NCBI GenBank assembly: GCA_025463305.1
Contig: JAOBWK010000053.1
Location: 1-51,367, forward strand
Length of the DNA: 51,367 bases
From: Ilumatobacteraceae bacterium
GTDB lineage: Bacteria; Actinomycetota; Acidimicrobiia; Acidimicrobiales; Ilumatobacteraceae
Reading direction: 5' to 3'
Under the pieces are notes generated by a model. The model saw only the letters and a program-made list of their open reading frames with translations, did not search any database and was not told the DNA's origin. The position numbers and the translations under genes are program-made. Below, one piece after another: positions 25,289 through 33,597 of the stretch; position 1 is the stretch's first letter, and each line of letters begins with the position of its first letter.

Positions 25289-25417
25289 ATGGACGAGACA
25301 ACAGCCACCACCGATCAGGTCACCACCGACGCAGCCGTCGGTTCCACGGTCGAGCTGGTCGAGACCGAACTGCTCGTCGAGGAGATCTCCATCGACGGCA
25401 TGTGCGGGGTCTACTGA
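25289..25417 (+). CDS. mftA: Mycofactocin precursor peptide MftA
   Basis: This is a 42-residue ribosomal peptide. The leader is rich in Thr, Asp and Glu (ELVETELLVEE) and the C-terminus is the invariant ISIDGMCGVY of mycofactocin precursors. In the known pathway MftC decarboxylates the last Tyr and cross-links it to the preceding Val, and later enzymes trim and glycosylate the product into a redox cofactor. TGGAGG at 25277-25282 is a good ribosome binding site for ATG 25289. mftB follows after 4 bases. Identification is firm from the C-terminal motif plus the two neighbours. Confidence 0.97.
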   Translation: MDETTATTDQVTTDAAVGSTVELVETELLVEEISIDGMCGVY

Positions 25418-25421
25418 GCCC

Positions 25422-25679
25422 GTGCTCGACACGGCACTCGAGCTGCATCCGCAGGTCGCCCTGCGGCCCGAGCCGTTCGGCGCGCTCGCGTACCACTACG
25501 GCAACCGTCGGCTCGTGTTCATGAAGCACGTCGACATGGTCCGCGTCGCTCGCGACCTCGGCAACCACCCCACCCTGCGGGCCACGCTCGAGGCGTGCGA
25601 CATCGCCCCAGCGCGGTGGCCGAGCTTCGCCACCGCATTCGAATCCCTGCAGTCCTCGGAGGTCGTCCGTGTCCGTTGA
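25422..25679 (+). CDS. mftB: Mycofactocin system chaperone MftB
   Basis: The 85-residue protein has the PqqD-like RiPP recognition fold expected for MftB (PQVALRPEPFGALAYHYGNRRLVF near 10-33, then a helical C-terminal half). MftB binds the MftA leader and presents it to MftC. The GTG start at 25422 sits 4 bases after mftA, and the 3' end overlaps mftC by 11 bases, so the three genes form one translational unit. Confidence 0.95.
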   Translation: MLDTALELHPQVALRPEPFGALAYHYGNRRLVFMKHVDMVRVARDLGNHPTLRATLEACDIAPARWPSFATAFESLQSSEVVRVR

Positions 25680-26826
25680 AAGTCTGGTCACCCAGCTGAA
25701 GGGCGGCCTCGACGCGCCGATCTGCCTCACGTGGGAGCTGACGTACGCCTGCAACCTGCAGTGCGTGCACTGCCTGTCGTCGAGCGGCCAGCGCGACCCG
25801 CGCGAGCTCACCACCGCCGAAGCCAAGCAGGTGCTCGACGAGCTGCGCGACCTGCAGGTGTTCTACATCAACATCGGCGGCGGCGAGCCGATGGTGCGGC
25901 GTGACTTCTTCGAGCTGCTCGAGTACTCGATCAGCCAGGGCATCGGCGTCAAGTTCTCGACGAACGGCGCGTTCATCGACTTCGACAAGGCTCAGCGCCT
26001 GGCCGCGATGGACTACCTCGACATCCAGATCAGCCTCGACGGCACCGACGCGGTCACCAACGACGCGGTGCGCGGCGAGGGCAGCTACGACATGGCCCGG
26101 CGGGCGATGGACAACCTCCAGGCCGCCGGCTTCGGGCCGTTCAAGATCAGCGTCGTCGTCACCCGGCACAACGTCGACCAGCTCGACGAGTTCAAGGCCC
26201 TGGCCGACTCCTATGGCGCGCAGCTGCGCGTCACCCGCCTGCGCCCGAGCGGCCGCGGCGCCGACAGCTGGCACGATCTGCACCCCACCAACGCCCAGCA
26301 GCGCCAGATCTACGACTGGCTCCTCGCCCACGGCGAGAACGTCCTGACGGGCGATTCGTTCTTCCACCTCAACGCGCTCGGCGAGGAGCCACTCCCCGGC
26401 CTGAACATGTGCGGCGCCGGTCGCGTCGTCTGCCTGATCGATCCCATCGGCGACGTGTACGCCTGCCCGTTCGTGATCCACGACGAGTTCAAGGCCGGCT
26501 CCGTGCGCGACGAGGGCGGCTTCGCGAAGGTGTGGAAGCAGAGCGACCTGTTCCTCGAGCTGCGCGAGCCGCAGTCCGCCGGCGCGTGCAGCAGCTGCGG
26601 CAGCTACGACGCCTGCCAGGGCGGCTGCATGGCGGCCAAGTTCTTCACCGGGCTGCCCCTCGACGGGCCGGATCCGGAATGCGTCAACGGCCACGGCGAG
26701 CACCTGCTCGAGGGCATCGCGCTCGCCTCCAACCCGAAGCCGAGCATGGACCACAGCAAGCCCGCCAAGGTCACGGCGGTCAGCGTCTCGCTGGGCACGA
26801 CGCGCAAACCGGTCTCCGTCAGCTGA
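25669..26826 (+). CDS. mftC: Mycofactocin radical SAM maturase MftC
   Basis: The 385-residue protein has the radical SAM cluster C-x3-C-x2-C at Cys28, Cys32 and Cys35 (ACNLQCVHC), the GGGEPMVR segment, and a SPASM domain with CGAGRVVC, DVYACPFV and CSSCGSYDACQGGC for auxiliary 4Fe-4S clusters. MftC performs oxidative decarboxylation of the MftA C-terminal Tyr and forms the Val-Tyr carbon-carbon bond. GTG 25669 overlaps mftB. The next gene on the strand is plsY, not mftD, mftE or mftF, so the pathway is incomplete here. Confidence 0.97.
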   Translation: MSVESLVTQLKGGLDAPICLTWELTYACNLQCVHCLSSSGQRDPRELTTAEAKQVLDELRDLQVFYINIGGGEPMVRRDFFELLEYSISQGIGVKFSTNGAFIDFDKAQRLAAMDYLDIQISLDGTDAVTNDAVRGEGSYDMARRAMDNLQAAGFGPFKISVVVTRHNVDQLDEFKALADSYGAQLRVTRLRPSGRGADSWHDLHPTNAQQRQIYDWLLAHGENVLTGDSFFHLNALGEEPLPGLNMCGAGRVVCLIDPIGDVYACPFVIHDEFKAGSVRDEGGFAKVWKQSDLFLELREPQSAGACSSCGSYDACQGGCMAAKFFTGLPLDGPDPECVNGHGEHLLEGIALASNPKPSMDHSKPAKVTAVSVSLGTTRKPVSVS

Positions 26827-26830
26827 TCCG

Positions 26831-27433
26831 TTGCTCCTCCTCGCGCTGATCCCGGCCGCGTACGTGCTCGGGATGTTTCCGAGCGCGGTCATGGTCGCGA
26901 GGGCCAAGGGTCACGACATCACCAACGAGGGTTCGGGCAACCCGGGTGCCTCCAACGTCGCCCGCGTGCTCGGATGGCGCTGGGGTGTCGTCGTGTTCGT
27001 GCTCGATGCGGCCAAGGGCGCGATCGCCGCTGCGGCCGGTTGGCTCGTGGTCGGCCGTCCCGCCGCGTATGCGTGCGCGGCGGCAGCTGCCGTCGGGCAC
27101 ATGTTCCCCGTGCTCCGCCGGTTCGGCAGCGGGCGGTTCCGCGGCGGCAAGGGCGTCGCCACCGTCGGCGGGGCGATGTTCGTGCTCCAGCCGATCGTGT
27201 CGCCGCTGCTGCTGCTGATCTGGTTCGCGGTCAGCCGGCTCACCAAGAAGGCGTCGCTCGGCTCGTTCGCGATCATCGCCCTGCTGCCCGTCGGCGAGGC
27301 GGTGCTCGGCGCGCCGGCGTGGGAGATCCTCGCCAGCATCGGGCTCGGTGCGCTCGTGCTCTGCAAGCACGGCTCGAACATCAGGCGACTGATCCGCCGC
27401 GAGGAGCTGTCGCTCGACGCCCGACCGGAGTGA
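26831..27433 (+). CDS. plsY: Glycerol-3-phosphate acyltransferase PlsY
   Basis: PlsY transfers the acyl group of acyl-phosphate to glycerol-3-phosphate, making lysophosphatidic acid at the membrane. The 200-residue protein has about five helices and the family motifs GSGNPGASNVAR (about 37-48), GHMFPVLRRF and FRGGKGVAT (about 103-111), and KHGSNIRRL near the end. The chosen start is TTG at 26831, four bases after mftC; an ATG at 26873 would cut the first helix. Its closeness to mftC suggests shared transcription. It is convergent with the Rrf2 gene, 3 bases apart. Confidence 0.92.
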   Translation: MLLLALIPAAYVLGMFPSAVMVARAKGHDITNEGSGNPGASNVARVLGWRWGVVVFVLDAAKGAIAAAAGWLVVGRPAAYACAAAAAVGHMFPVLRRFGSGRFRGGKGVATVGGAMFVLQPIVSPLLLLIWFAVSRLTKKASLGSFAIIALLPVGEAVLGAPAWEILASIGLGALVLCKHGSNIRRLIRREELSLDARPE

Positions 27434-27436
27434 CGG

Positions 27437-27907
27437 TCAGCGAGTGGAGGGCGGGTTGTCCGCCACCGCGAGCTCGTACTCCTCGGCCAGTGACAGCACG
27501 TCGTCGGGGATCTTGCCGGCGGCGACATCGGCCAGGGTGACGGTCTCCAGCACCCGGCGCAGGCTGGCCCGAACGGCCAACCACACGGTGCGCAGCTCGG
27601 CGGCCGGACCCTTGTACTCGAGCGTGGTGAGGCTCAGGTCGTGGACCTCGGCGAGCGGGCCGTCGATGGCCCGGAAGACGTCGGCGAGGGTGATCTGATC
27701 GGCCGGACGACCGAGCGCAAACCCGCCCTCGGGCCCGCGCTGGCTCTGCACGAGTCGGGTGCGGCGGAGATCGCCGAGGATGCCGAGCAGGTAGCGCAGT
27801 GGCAGATCCTGCGACGCCGCGATCTGCTGGGCGGTGACGGGTGCGTCGGCGACGGCCATCTCGGCCATCGCGCGGATCGCGTAGTCAACCTTGGCCGAGA
27901 TCCGCAT
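27437..27907 (-). CDS. Rrf2-family transcriptional regulator without cluster cysteines
   Basis: The 156-residue protein has the Rrf2 winged helix (SAKVDYAIRAMAEMA, QIAASQDLPLRYL, QSQRGPEGGFALGRP, the DVFRAIDGPLA linker). No cysteine is present, so it cannot hold the 2Fe-2S cluster of IscR or NsrR and is closer to CymR-type members that sense small molecules or partner proteins. It is divergent from cysQ-cysD-cysNC, so control of sulfate assimilation is likely. ATG 27907 is the natural start of the domain; the open frame runs back to 27949. Confidence 0.87.
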   Translation of the reverse strand: MRISAKVDYAIRAMAEMAVADAPVTAQQIAASQDLPLRYLLGILGDLRRTRLVQSQRGPEGGFALGRPADQITLADVFRAIDGPLAEVHDLSLTTLEYKGPAAELRTVWLAVRASLRRVLETVTLADVAAGKIPDDVLSLAEEYELAVADNPPSTR

Positions 27908-28047
27908 CTGTCGAGTGTGCCAGAAACGGCGCTCGGGCAGCGCCACCACCCCCGCAGATGTCGCCGAATTCCGCGATCAGGATGGGGGCTCGATGCGCCG
28001 ATGCGAACCACCTGTTGGTACTGTGTGAATTCATGAAGGGGGGCCTC

Positions 28048-28824
28048 ATGAGCGATCGAAGCGCGGCCAGTGATGCGAGCGCCGACAGTGATGCAGCGGC
28101 AGAGGTGGCGACGCTGGCGGGCACGTTGCTGCTGCAGCTGCGCGCCCAAGGCGGTCCGGCGGACGGGCTGAAGGCGGCCGGCGACCGTGGCGCGCACGAG
28201 CTGATCATGGACGAGCTGACCCGGCGCTTCCCCGATGACGCGATCCTGTCCGAGGAGGGCGCCGACTCGTCGGCCCGCCTCGGCCGGCCGCGCGTCTGGA
28301 TCGTCGACCCCCTCGACGGCACCCGCGAGTTCTCCGAGCCGCCGCGGGTCGACTGGGCCGTGCACGTCGCACTCGTCGTCGACGGCGTCCTCACCGTCGG
28401 CGCGGTCGCGCTGCCGTCGCAGGGCGTCACGTTGAGCACGCCGGGCTTCTCGACGCCAGCGTTGCCCGTGCGCGCGCCCTACGACGGTCCCGTTCGCCTC
28501 GTCGTCAGCCGCACCCGGCCGACCGAGCACGCGCGCGTGCTCGCCGAGGAGTTGCAGGGCGAGCTGGTGCCGATGGGATCGGCGGGCGCGAAGGCGATGG
28601 CCGTGGTGCAGGGCGCCGCCGACGTCTACGCGCACTCGGGCGGCCAGTACGAGTGGGACTCAGCTGCGCCGGTGGCCGTGGCGCAGGCGGCCGGGTTGCA
28701 CGTGTCGCGCCTCGACGGTTCGCCACTGATCTACAACCGGGCCGATCCGTGGATGCCGGACGTGCTGATCTGTCGTCCCGACCTCGCCGCGCGAGTGATC
28801 GAGATCTGCGCGGGGGTGGCGTGA
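28048..28824 (+). CDS. cysQ: 3'(2'),5'-bisphosphate nucleotidase, CysQ-like
   Basis: The 258-residue protein has the inositol-monophosphatase fold with the metal-binding ILSEEGADS (about 69-77), [12 protein letters not shown] (about 88-99) and YEWDSAAP (about 201-208). CysQ removes the 3'-phosphate of PAP/PAPS and so controls PAPS levels. ATG 28048 follows AAGGGGGG; ATG 28033 is the alternative. The stop overlaps the cysD start by one base (TGATG). Confidence 0.88.
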   Translation: MSDRSAASDASADSDAAAEVATLAGTLLLQLRAQGGPADGLKAAGDRGAHELIMDELTRRFPDDAILSEEGADSSARLGRPRVWIVDPLDGTREFSEPPRVDWAVHVALVVDGVLTVGAVALPSQGVTLSTPGFSTPALPVRAPYDGPVRLVVSRTRPTEHARVLAEELQGELVPMGSAGAKAMAVVQGAADVYAHSGGQYEWDSAAPVAVAQAAGLHVSRLDGSPLIYNRADPWMPDVLICRPDLAARVIEICAGVA

Positions 28825-29726
28825 TGCGCGTCCTGACCCACCTCGAGCGGCTCGAGGCCGAGAGCATCCACATCATGCGCGAGACCGTGGCGGAGTCGGA
28901 GAAGCCGGTGATGCTGTACTCCGTCGGCAAGGACAGCGCGGTCATGCTCCACCTCGCCCGCAAGGCGTTCGCACCCTCGCCGCCGCCGTTCCCGCTGCTG
29001 CACGTCGACACGACGTGGAAGTTCCGGGCGATGTACGAGATGCGCGAGCGGATGGCGAACGAGGCGGGGATGGAGCTGCTCGCCTACCAGAACCCGGAGT
29101 GCATCGCGCTCGGGATCAACCCGTTCGACCACGGCTCGGCGATGCACACCGACATGTGGAAGACCCAGGGCCTGAAGCAGGCGCTCGACCTGTACGGGTT
29201 CGATGCCGCGTTCGGCGGCGCGCGTCGCGATGAGGAGAAGTCGCGCGCCAAGGAGAGAATCGTGTCGCTGCGTTCGGCGCAGCACCGCTGGGATCCGAAG
29301 CAGCAGCGCCCCGAGCTCTGGCGCACCTACAACCTGCGCAAGGGCGTCGGCGAGTCCGTCCGGGTGTTCCCGATCTCGAACTGGACCGAGCTCGACGTGT
29401 GGCAGTACATCCATCGCGAGCAGATCCCGATCGTGCCGCTGTACTACGCCGACGTCCGACCCGTGGTCGATCGTGGCGGCACGCTGATCATGGTCGACGA
29501 CGACCGGATGCGGCTGGAACCCGGCGAGGTCCCGATGATGAAGAAGGTCCGCTTTCGCACGCTCGGTTGCTACCCGCTGTCCGGCGCCGTCGAGAGCGAG
29601 GCCGAGACGCTGCCGGAGATCATCCAGGAGATGCTGCTGACGACGACGTCGGAGCGCCAGGGCCGGATGATCGACTTCGACTCGTCCGCCTCGATGGAGA
29701 AGAAGAAGCAAGAGGGGTACTTCTGA
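28824..29726 (+). CDS. cysD: Sulfate adenylyltransferase subunit 2 (CysD)
   Basis: CysD makes adenosine 5'-phosphosulfate from ATP and sulfate together with the GTPase CysN. The 300-residue protein has the PP-loop YSVGKDS (32-38), [25 protein letters not shown] and the family ending of basic residues before EGYF. Length is as expected. It overlaps cysQ and cysNC by TGATG on both sides, indicating coupled translation. Confidence 0.97.
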   Translation: MRVLTHLERLEAESIHIMRETVAESEKPVMLYSVGKDSAVMLHLARKAFAPSPPPFPLLHVDTTWKFRAMYEMRERMANEAGMELLAYQNPECIALGINPFDHGSAMHTDMWKTQGLKQALDLYGFDAAFGGARRDEEKSRAKERIVSLRSAQHRWDPKQQRPELWRTYNLRKGVGESVRVFPISNWTELDVWQYIHREQIPIVPLYYADVRPVVDRGGTLIMVDDDRMRLEPGEVPMMKKVRFRTLGCYPLSGAVESEAETLPEIIQEMLLTTTSERQGRMIDFDSSASMEKKKQEGYF

Positions 29727-31648
29727 TGTCGAACGTCTTCGAGGAACTGATCAGCTCCGACATCGAGGCCTACCTCGACATCCACGAGCACAAGAGCCTG
29801 CTGCGGTTCATCACGTGCGGCAGCGTCGACGACGGCAAGAGCACGTTGATCGGCCGGCTGCTCTACGAGACGCACCTCGTGTTCGAGGACCACATGGCCG
29901 CGCTCGAGGCGGACTCCAAGAAGTTCGGGACGCAGGGCGCTGACCTCGACTTCGCACTGCTGGTCGACGGCCTGTCCGCCGAGCGCGAGCAGGGCATCAC
30001 GATCGACGTCGCGTACCGGTTCTTCTCCACCGAGCGGCGCAAGTTCATCGTTGCCGACACCCCGGGCCACGAGCAGTACACCCGCAACATGGTCACGGGG
30101 GCCTCCACCGCCGAGCTCGCGGTGATCCTCGTCGACGCGCGCAAGGGCGTCATCACCCAGACCCGCCGCCACTCGTACCTGGTGTCGCTGCTCGGCATCA
30201 AGCGCATCGTGCTCGCGATCAACAAGCTCGACCTCGTCGACTACTCCGAGTCCGTGTTCGAGGAGATCAAGGCCGACTACGCCGCGTTCGCCGACGAGAT
30301 CGGGCTCGGCGCGGCGTCGGGCGTGGAGATCACCTCCATCCCGATCTCGGCGCTGCGCGGCGACAACATCACCATGGCCAGCCCGAACATGCCGTGGTAC
30401 GCCGGCCCGTCGCTGATCGAGCACCTCGAGACGGTCGAGATCGGCGACACCGCGCACACCGGTCCGTTCCGCCTGCCGGTGCAGTGGGTGAACCGGCCCG
30501 ACTCCGAGTTCCGCGGGTTCTCGGGCACCATCGTCGGCGGGTCGGTGCGCCCCGGCGACTCGATCACGTCGATGCCATCGGGGGTCACGAGCACCGTCGC
30601 CCGGATCTGCACCTTCGACGGTGATCTCACTGAGGGCGTCGCCGGGCAGGCCGTCACGATCGTCCTCGACGACGAGATCGACGTCAGCCGCGGCAGCGTG
30701 CTGTGCGCCACCGACGCCCCCGCGGAGATCGCCGACCAGTTCGAGGCGCACGTGATCTGGATGCACGACACCGCGATGCAGCCCGGCCGCCAGTACCTGC
30801 TCAAGGTCGGCGCAACGATCGCCGGGCTGACGATCAGCCCACCGAAGTACAAGGTCGACGTCAACACGCTCGAGCACCTCGCCGCGAAGACGCTGACGCT
30901 CAACGAGATCGGCGTCTGCACCATCTCGACGGACAGGGCCATCGCGTTCGACCCCTACAGTGTCAACCGCGACACCGGGGGGTTCGTGATCATCGATCGA
31001 CTGACGAACGCCACGGTCGGCGCGGGACTGCTGCACTTCGGGCTGCGCCGGTCCACCAACGTCCACTGGCAGACCATCGACGTCACGCCCGACGCACGCA
31101 GCCTGCTGATGGGCCATCGCCCGAGCGTGATCTGGCTCACCGGCCTGTCCGGTGCCGGCAAGTCCACCATCGCCAACCAGGTCGAGCAGCGCCTGCACGC
31201 GATCGGCGCACACACGTTCCTGCTCGACGGCGACAACATCCGCCACGGCCTCAACCGCGACCTCGGCTTCACCGAAGCGGACCGGATCGAGAACATCCGC
31301 CGCATCGGCGAGGTCACCCGGTTGATGGTCGACGCCGGTCTCATCGTGCTCGTGTCGTTCATCTCGCCGTTCCGCGCCGAGCGCGATCTCGCCTGCGAGC
31401 TCGTCGGCGCCGACCGGTTCTGCGAGGTGTTCGTCCACGCCCCGATCGAGGTCGCCGAGGCCCGCGACCCCAAAGGCCTTTACGCCAAGGCCCGCGCCGG
31501 CCAGCTCCCCAACTTCACCGGGGTCGACTCGCCGTACGAGCAGCCCGAGCACCCGACGCTCGTGATCGACACGACCACCACCAGCCCGGAGGCTGCGTCG
31601 CAGACGATCGTCGAGCACCTGCGTTCCACCGGCATCATCACCGGCTGA
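29726..31648 (+). CDS. cysNC: Bifunctional sulfate adenylyltransferase subunit 1 / APS kinase (CysNC)
   Basis: This 640-residue fusion has an N-terminal GTPase (P-loop GSVDDGKST at 32-40, [17 protein letters not shown]) and EF-Tu-like barrels, then a C-terminal APS kinase with P-loop GLSGAGKST (473-481), [11 protein letters not shown] and [10 protein letters not shown]. It couples GTP hydrolysis to APS synthesis and phosphorylates APS to PAPS. PAPS feeds sulfate reduction and sulfotransferases, one of which is encoded at 38767. A perfect palindrome follows the gene. Confidence 0.97.
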   Translation: MSNVFEELISSDIEAYLDIHEHKSLLRFITCGSVDDGKSTLIGRLLYETHLVFEDHMAALEADSKKFGTQGADLDFALLVDGLSAEREQGITIDVAYRFFSTERRKFIVADTPGHEQYTRNMVTGASTAELAVILVDARKGVITQTRRHSYLVSLLGIKRIVLAINKLDLVDYSESVFEEIKADYAAFADEIGLGAASGVEITSIPISALRGDNITMASPNMPWYAGPSLIEHLETVEIGDTAHTGPFRLPVQWVNRPDSEFRGFSGTIVGGSVRPGDSITSMPSGVTSTVARICTFDGDLTEGVAGQAVTIVLDDEIDVSRGSVLCATDAPAEIADQFEAHVIWMHDTAMQPGRQYLLKVGATIAGLTISPPKYKVDVNTLEHLAAKTLTLNEIGVCTISTDRAIAFDPYSVNRDTGGFVIIDRLTNATVGAGLLHFGLRRSTNVHWQTIDVTPDARSLLMGHRPSVIWLTGLSGAGKSTIANQVEQRLHAIGAHTFLLDGDNIRHGLNRDLGFTEADRIENIRRIGEVTRLMVDAGLIVLVSFISPFRAERDLACELVGADRFCEVFVHAPIEVAEARDPKGLYAKARAGQLPNFTGVDSPYEQPEHPTLVIDTTTTSPEAASQTIVEHLRSTGIITG

Positions 31649-31662
31649 GCGGGACGAGCCCC

Positions 31663-31684
31663 TGCCGCGCCCGCGGGCGCGGCA
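31663..31684. terminator. Perfect GC-rich palindrome downstream of cysNC
   Basis: An 11-base arm and its exact complement meet without a spacer, giving a 9-base-pair stem with a 4-base loop (TGCCGCGCC, CGCG, GGCGCGGCA). It starts 14 bases past the cysNC stop and lies between convergent genes. No T run follows, as is common for terminators in high-GC actinobacteria. Confidence 0.6.
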
Positions 31685-31706
31685 TGGCGAACAGCAGCTT
31701 CGCCGT

Positions 31707-32504
31707 TCAGACCCCGGTGACGAGTTCGGTCAGGATCTGGCCCGGCCCGCGCACCGGCGCGCGGTCGCGGGCTCTGCGGGCGTCGGAGCCGGCCCGCACG
31801 CATCGGTCGAGATCGGCCGCCGCGACGTCGAGCAGAGCGCGGAGCGCCGCGAGCTCGTTCGACACCCGCACCGGTCGAGCCGGTGGTCGTGCCCGGCTCA
31901 CCATCGTGCAGGTCAGGCATGCACCGTCCTCGTACTCGCTGAACGATCCCGAGGTGCCACGGGCCAACAGGCCGCACAACGTGAACCGCCGACCCTGGTC
32001 GTCGACGATGCCCGCCGGCCGCATCGCGTGATGCCGCCCGGTTCCCGGCCGGATCCGGCCGCGCTCGTACGCCGGTCGATCATGCCGATGCGGAGCGATC
32101 GGCCCGCCCGGCCGCATGATGATCCGGTCCGACGGCGGGAGCACACCCGCTCCGCTCCGTCGCTCGTAGGCGCGCTGGCGGCAGCTCTGCCGGCAGTACA
32201 GCCGCGGCCGACCCGGTCGTCGGGCGATCACGAAGTGGTTCGCGCACCATGCGCACTGCCGCTCGCCCCGCCACGACGGCTCCGTCTCCCCGAGGTCGGC
32301 ACCGCCCTCGGGATCGACAGCCCGGTCGCGGCCGTGATCCGCGCCGACGTTGCGGCCGACGATGTGTTCGCTGTGCGGATGCTCGCCGTCATGCGGGGCT
32401 TCGCTGTCATGCGGGTTGTCGCACGGGTCGCGGGTCACGTTCGAGTGGGGCGCCGCCGAGGCGCCGATCGTGTTCGATGGATCCACCATGCTGCCGTTGT
32501 ACAT
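31707..32504 (-). CDS. Putative zinc-ribbon protein of unknown function
   Basis: The 265-residue frame contains a four-Cys motif in the middle (QCAWCANHF, then GRPRLYCRQSCRQRAYERR near 83-115) that recurs in actinobacterial proteins as a small zinc ribbon. A second Cys pair lies at DGACLTC. The first 75 residues are His/Asp-rich and low complexity, so the true start may be internal. The C-terminal third is Ala/Arg-rich and helical. The motif suggests nucleic-acid binding. It is convergent with cysNC. Confidence 0.5.
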   Translation of the reverse strand: MYNGSMVDPSNTIGASAAPHSNVTRDPCDNPHDSEAPHDGEHPHSEHIVGRNVGADHGRDRAVDPEGGADLGETEPSWRGERQCAWCANHFVIARRPGRPRLYCRQSCRQRAYERRSGAGVLPPSDRIIMRPGGPIAPHRHDRPAYERGRIRPGTGRHHAMRPAGIVDDQGRRFTLCGLLARGTSGSFSEYEDGACLTCTMVSRARPPARPVRVSNELAALRALLDVAAADLDRCVRAGSDARRARDRAPVRGPGQILTELVTGV

Positions 32505-32605
32505 CCAGGGTGTGACGGTCTTCCTTCCGGCCCCGCCACGGATCCCATCCCCGCCTGCAGACGCCCAGCCTCAGCGTCCTCCGGCGTCCCGTTCCCGATC
32601 CCCTT

Positions 32606-32725
32606 GGGAATCTCCACGTGACGATTGGGAGGCCGGCGCGCGACACCCCCAAAAGTTTCGTCACGTGGAGATTCCCGAGTGAGTGAGCGAACACCCCCAG
32701 AAGTTTCGTCACGTGGAGATTCCCA
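32606..32725. repeat. Second cluster of the CACGTG-centred repeat (one forward, two reverse copies)
   Basis: The core AATCTCCACGTGACGA is forward at 32609-32624 and reversed at 32658-32673 and 32706-32721. The two reverse copies lie in a longer duplicated unit (32643-32677 and 32691-32725, 48 bases apart) that differs at only two or three positions. As at 15.6 kb, forward copies precede reverse ones. The right edge runs directly into the truncated EamA gene. Confidence 0.9.
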
Positions 32726-32761
32726 AGGGGGCGTCAGACGGCATCCGGGGCTCGACTCGCC

Positions 32762-33331
32762 CGGCCCCTACACGCCTCGAGCGGGCACCTGTCGTTCGAA
32801 CCGGCGGCCATCGCGATCCTGGTGGCCGCGCTCGTGCAAGGCATCTACCACGCCGCTCAGCGCCCGCTGCTCGATCGGTACACACCGCTCGAGACGGCGA
32901 CGTACGCGATGGTGGCCGGCACGGCGATGTTGCTGCCGACCCTGCCGTGGACGCTGCCGTCCGTCGGGGCGATCTCGGCGCGATCGTGGATCGCTACCGC
33001 GGCGCTCGCGGTCGGACCATCGGCGCTGGGGTTCGTCACGTGGGCGGCGGCCGTGGGCCGGATGCAGGTCAGCCGACCGGCCCTCGCGCTCTACGCCGTC
33101 CCGGTGGTGGCGATCGGCGTCTCGTGGGTGTGGCTGGGTGAACGACCCCGCGTGCTCACGGTCGTCGCGGGCGGCGTCGCCCTGATCGGCGTCGCGGTTG
33201 GCACGCTCGGGCGCCGAGCCGCCCCAGCACCGAACGCGGCGCGCTCAACCCTTCTCGACGAGCCGCTCGATGTTGGACTGGTTCTCGTAGCTCTGCCGCA
33301 GCAGCCAGATCCGCAAGAACTTGGCCAGTGA
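32762..33331 (+). pseudogene. EamA/DMT-family transporter remnant (second domain only)
   Basis: The sequence from about 32780 encodes the linker and second EamA domain of a ten-helix drug/metabolite transporter: GHLSFEPAAIAIL, then QRPLLDRYTPLETATYAM, LGFVTWAAAVGRM and a closing helix ending GTLGRR. The first five-helix domain is absent, and an in-frame stop at 32684 together with the repeat cluster occupies its place. GTG 32822 could start a short protein but would still lack half the transporter. The last 30 residues look like run-on and overlap the convergent gene by 87 bases. I read it as a gene remnant. Confidence 0.7.
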
Positions 33332-33595
33332 GTAGCGGATGAACAGACCCGTGCCGGCGATCGTGACTGCGACCCCGATGACGGCGAGCGTGAGGTACGA
33401 GCTCGCGTCGAGCTGACCCTTGACGCTGATGTCGGTGTTCAGCGACGAGCTGTACCCGACGACGCCGAGCACGATGCCGACCACCATCATCACCGCGCCG
33501 AGCATCTGCAGCGGTCCCTCTCTCGACGACGTCCCCGTCTTCAACTTCATCGCCTCGATGTCGTGCTTGAACTGCTCGACCCGTTCCTGTTCCAT
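33245..33595 (-). CDS. Small two-helix membrane protein, last gene of ABC transporter operon
   Basis: The 116-residue protein has a charged N-terminal helix (EQERVEQFKHDIEAMK), two membrane helices (about 30-48 and 66-88) and a basic C-terminal tail. No family is recognised. It starts 2 bases after the fused permease gene, so it is probably made with the transporter, perhaps as an accessory subunit. Confidence 0.65.
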   Translation of the reverse strand: MEQERVEQFKHDIEAMKLKTGTSSREGPLQMLGAVMMVVGIVLGVVGYSSSLNTDISVKGQLDASSYLTLAVIGVAVTIAGTGLFIRYSLAKFLRIWLLRQSYENQSNIERLVEKG

Positions 33596-33597
33596 CC

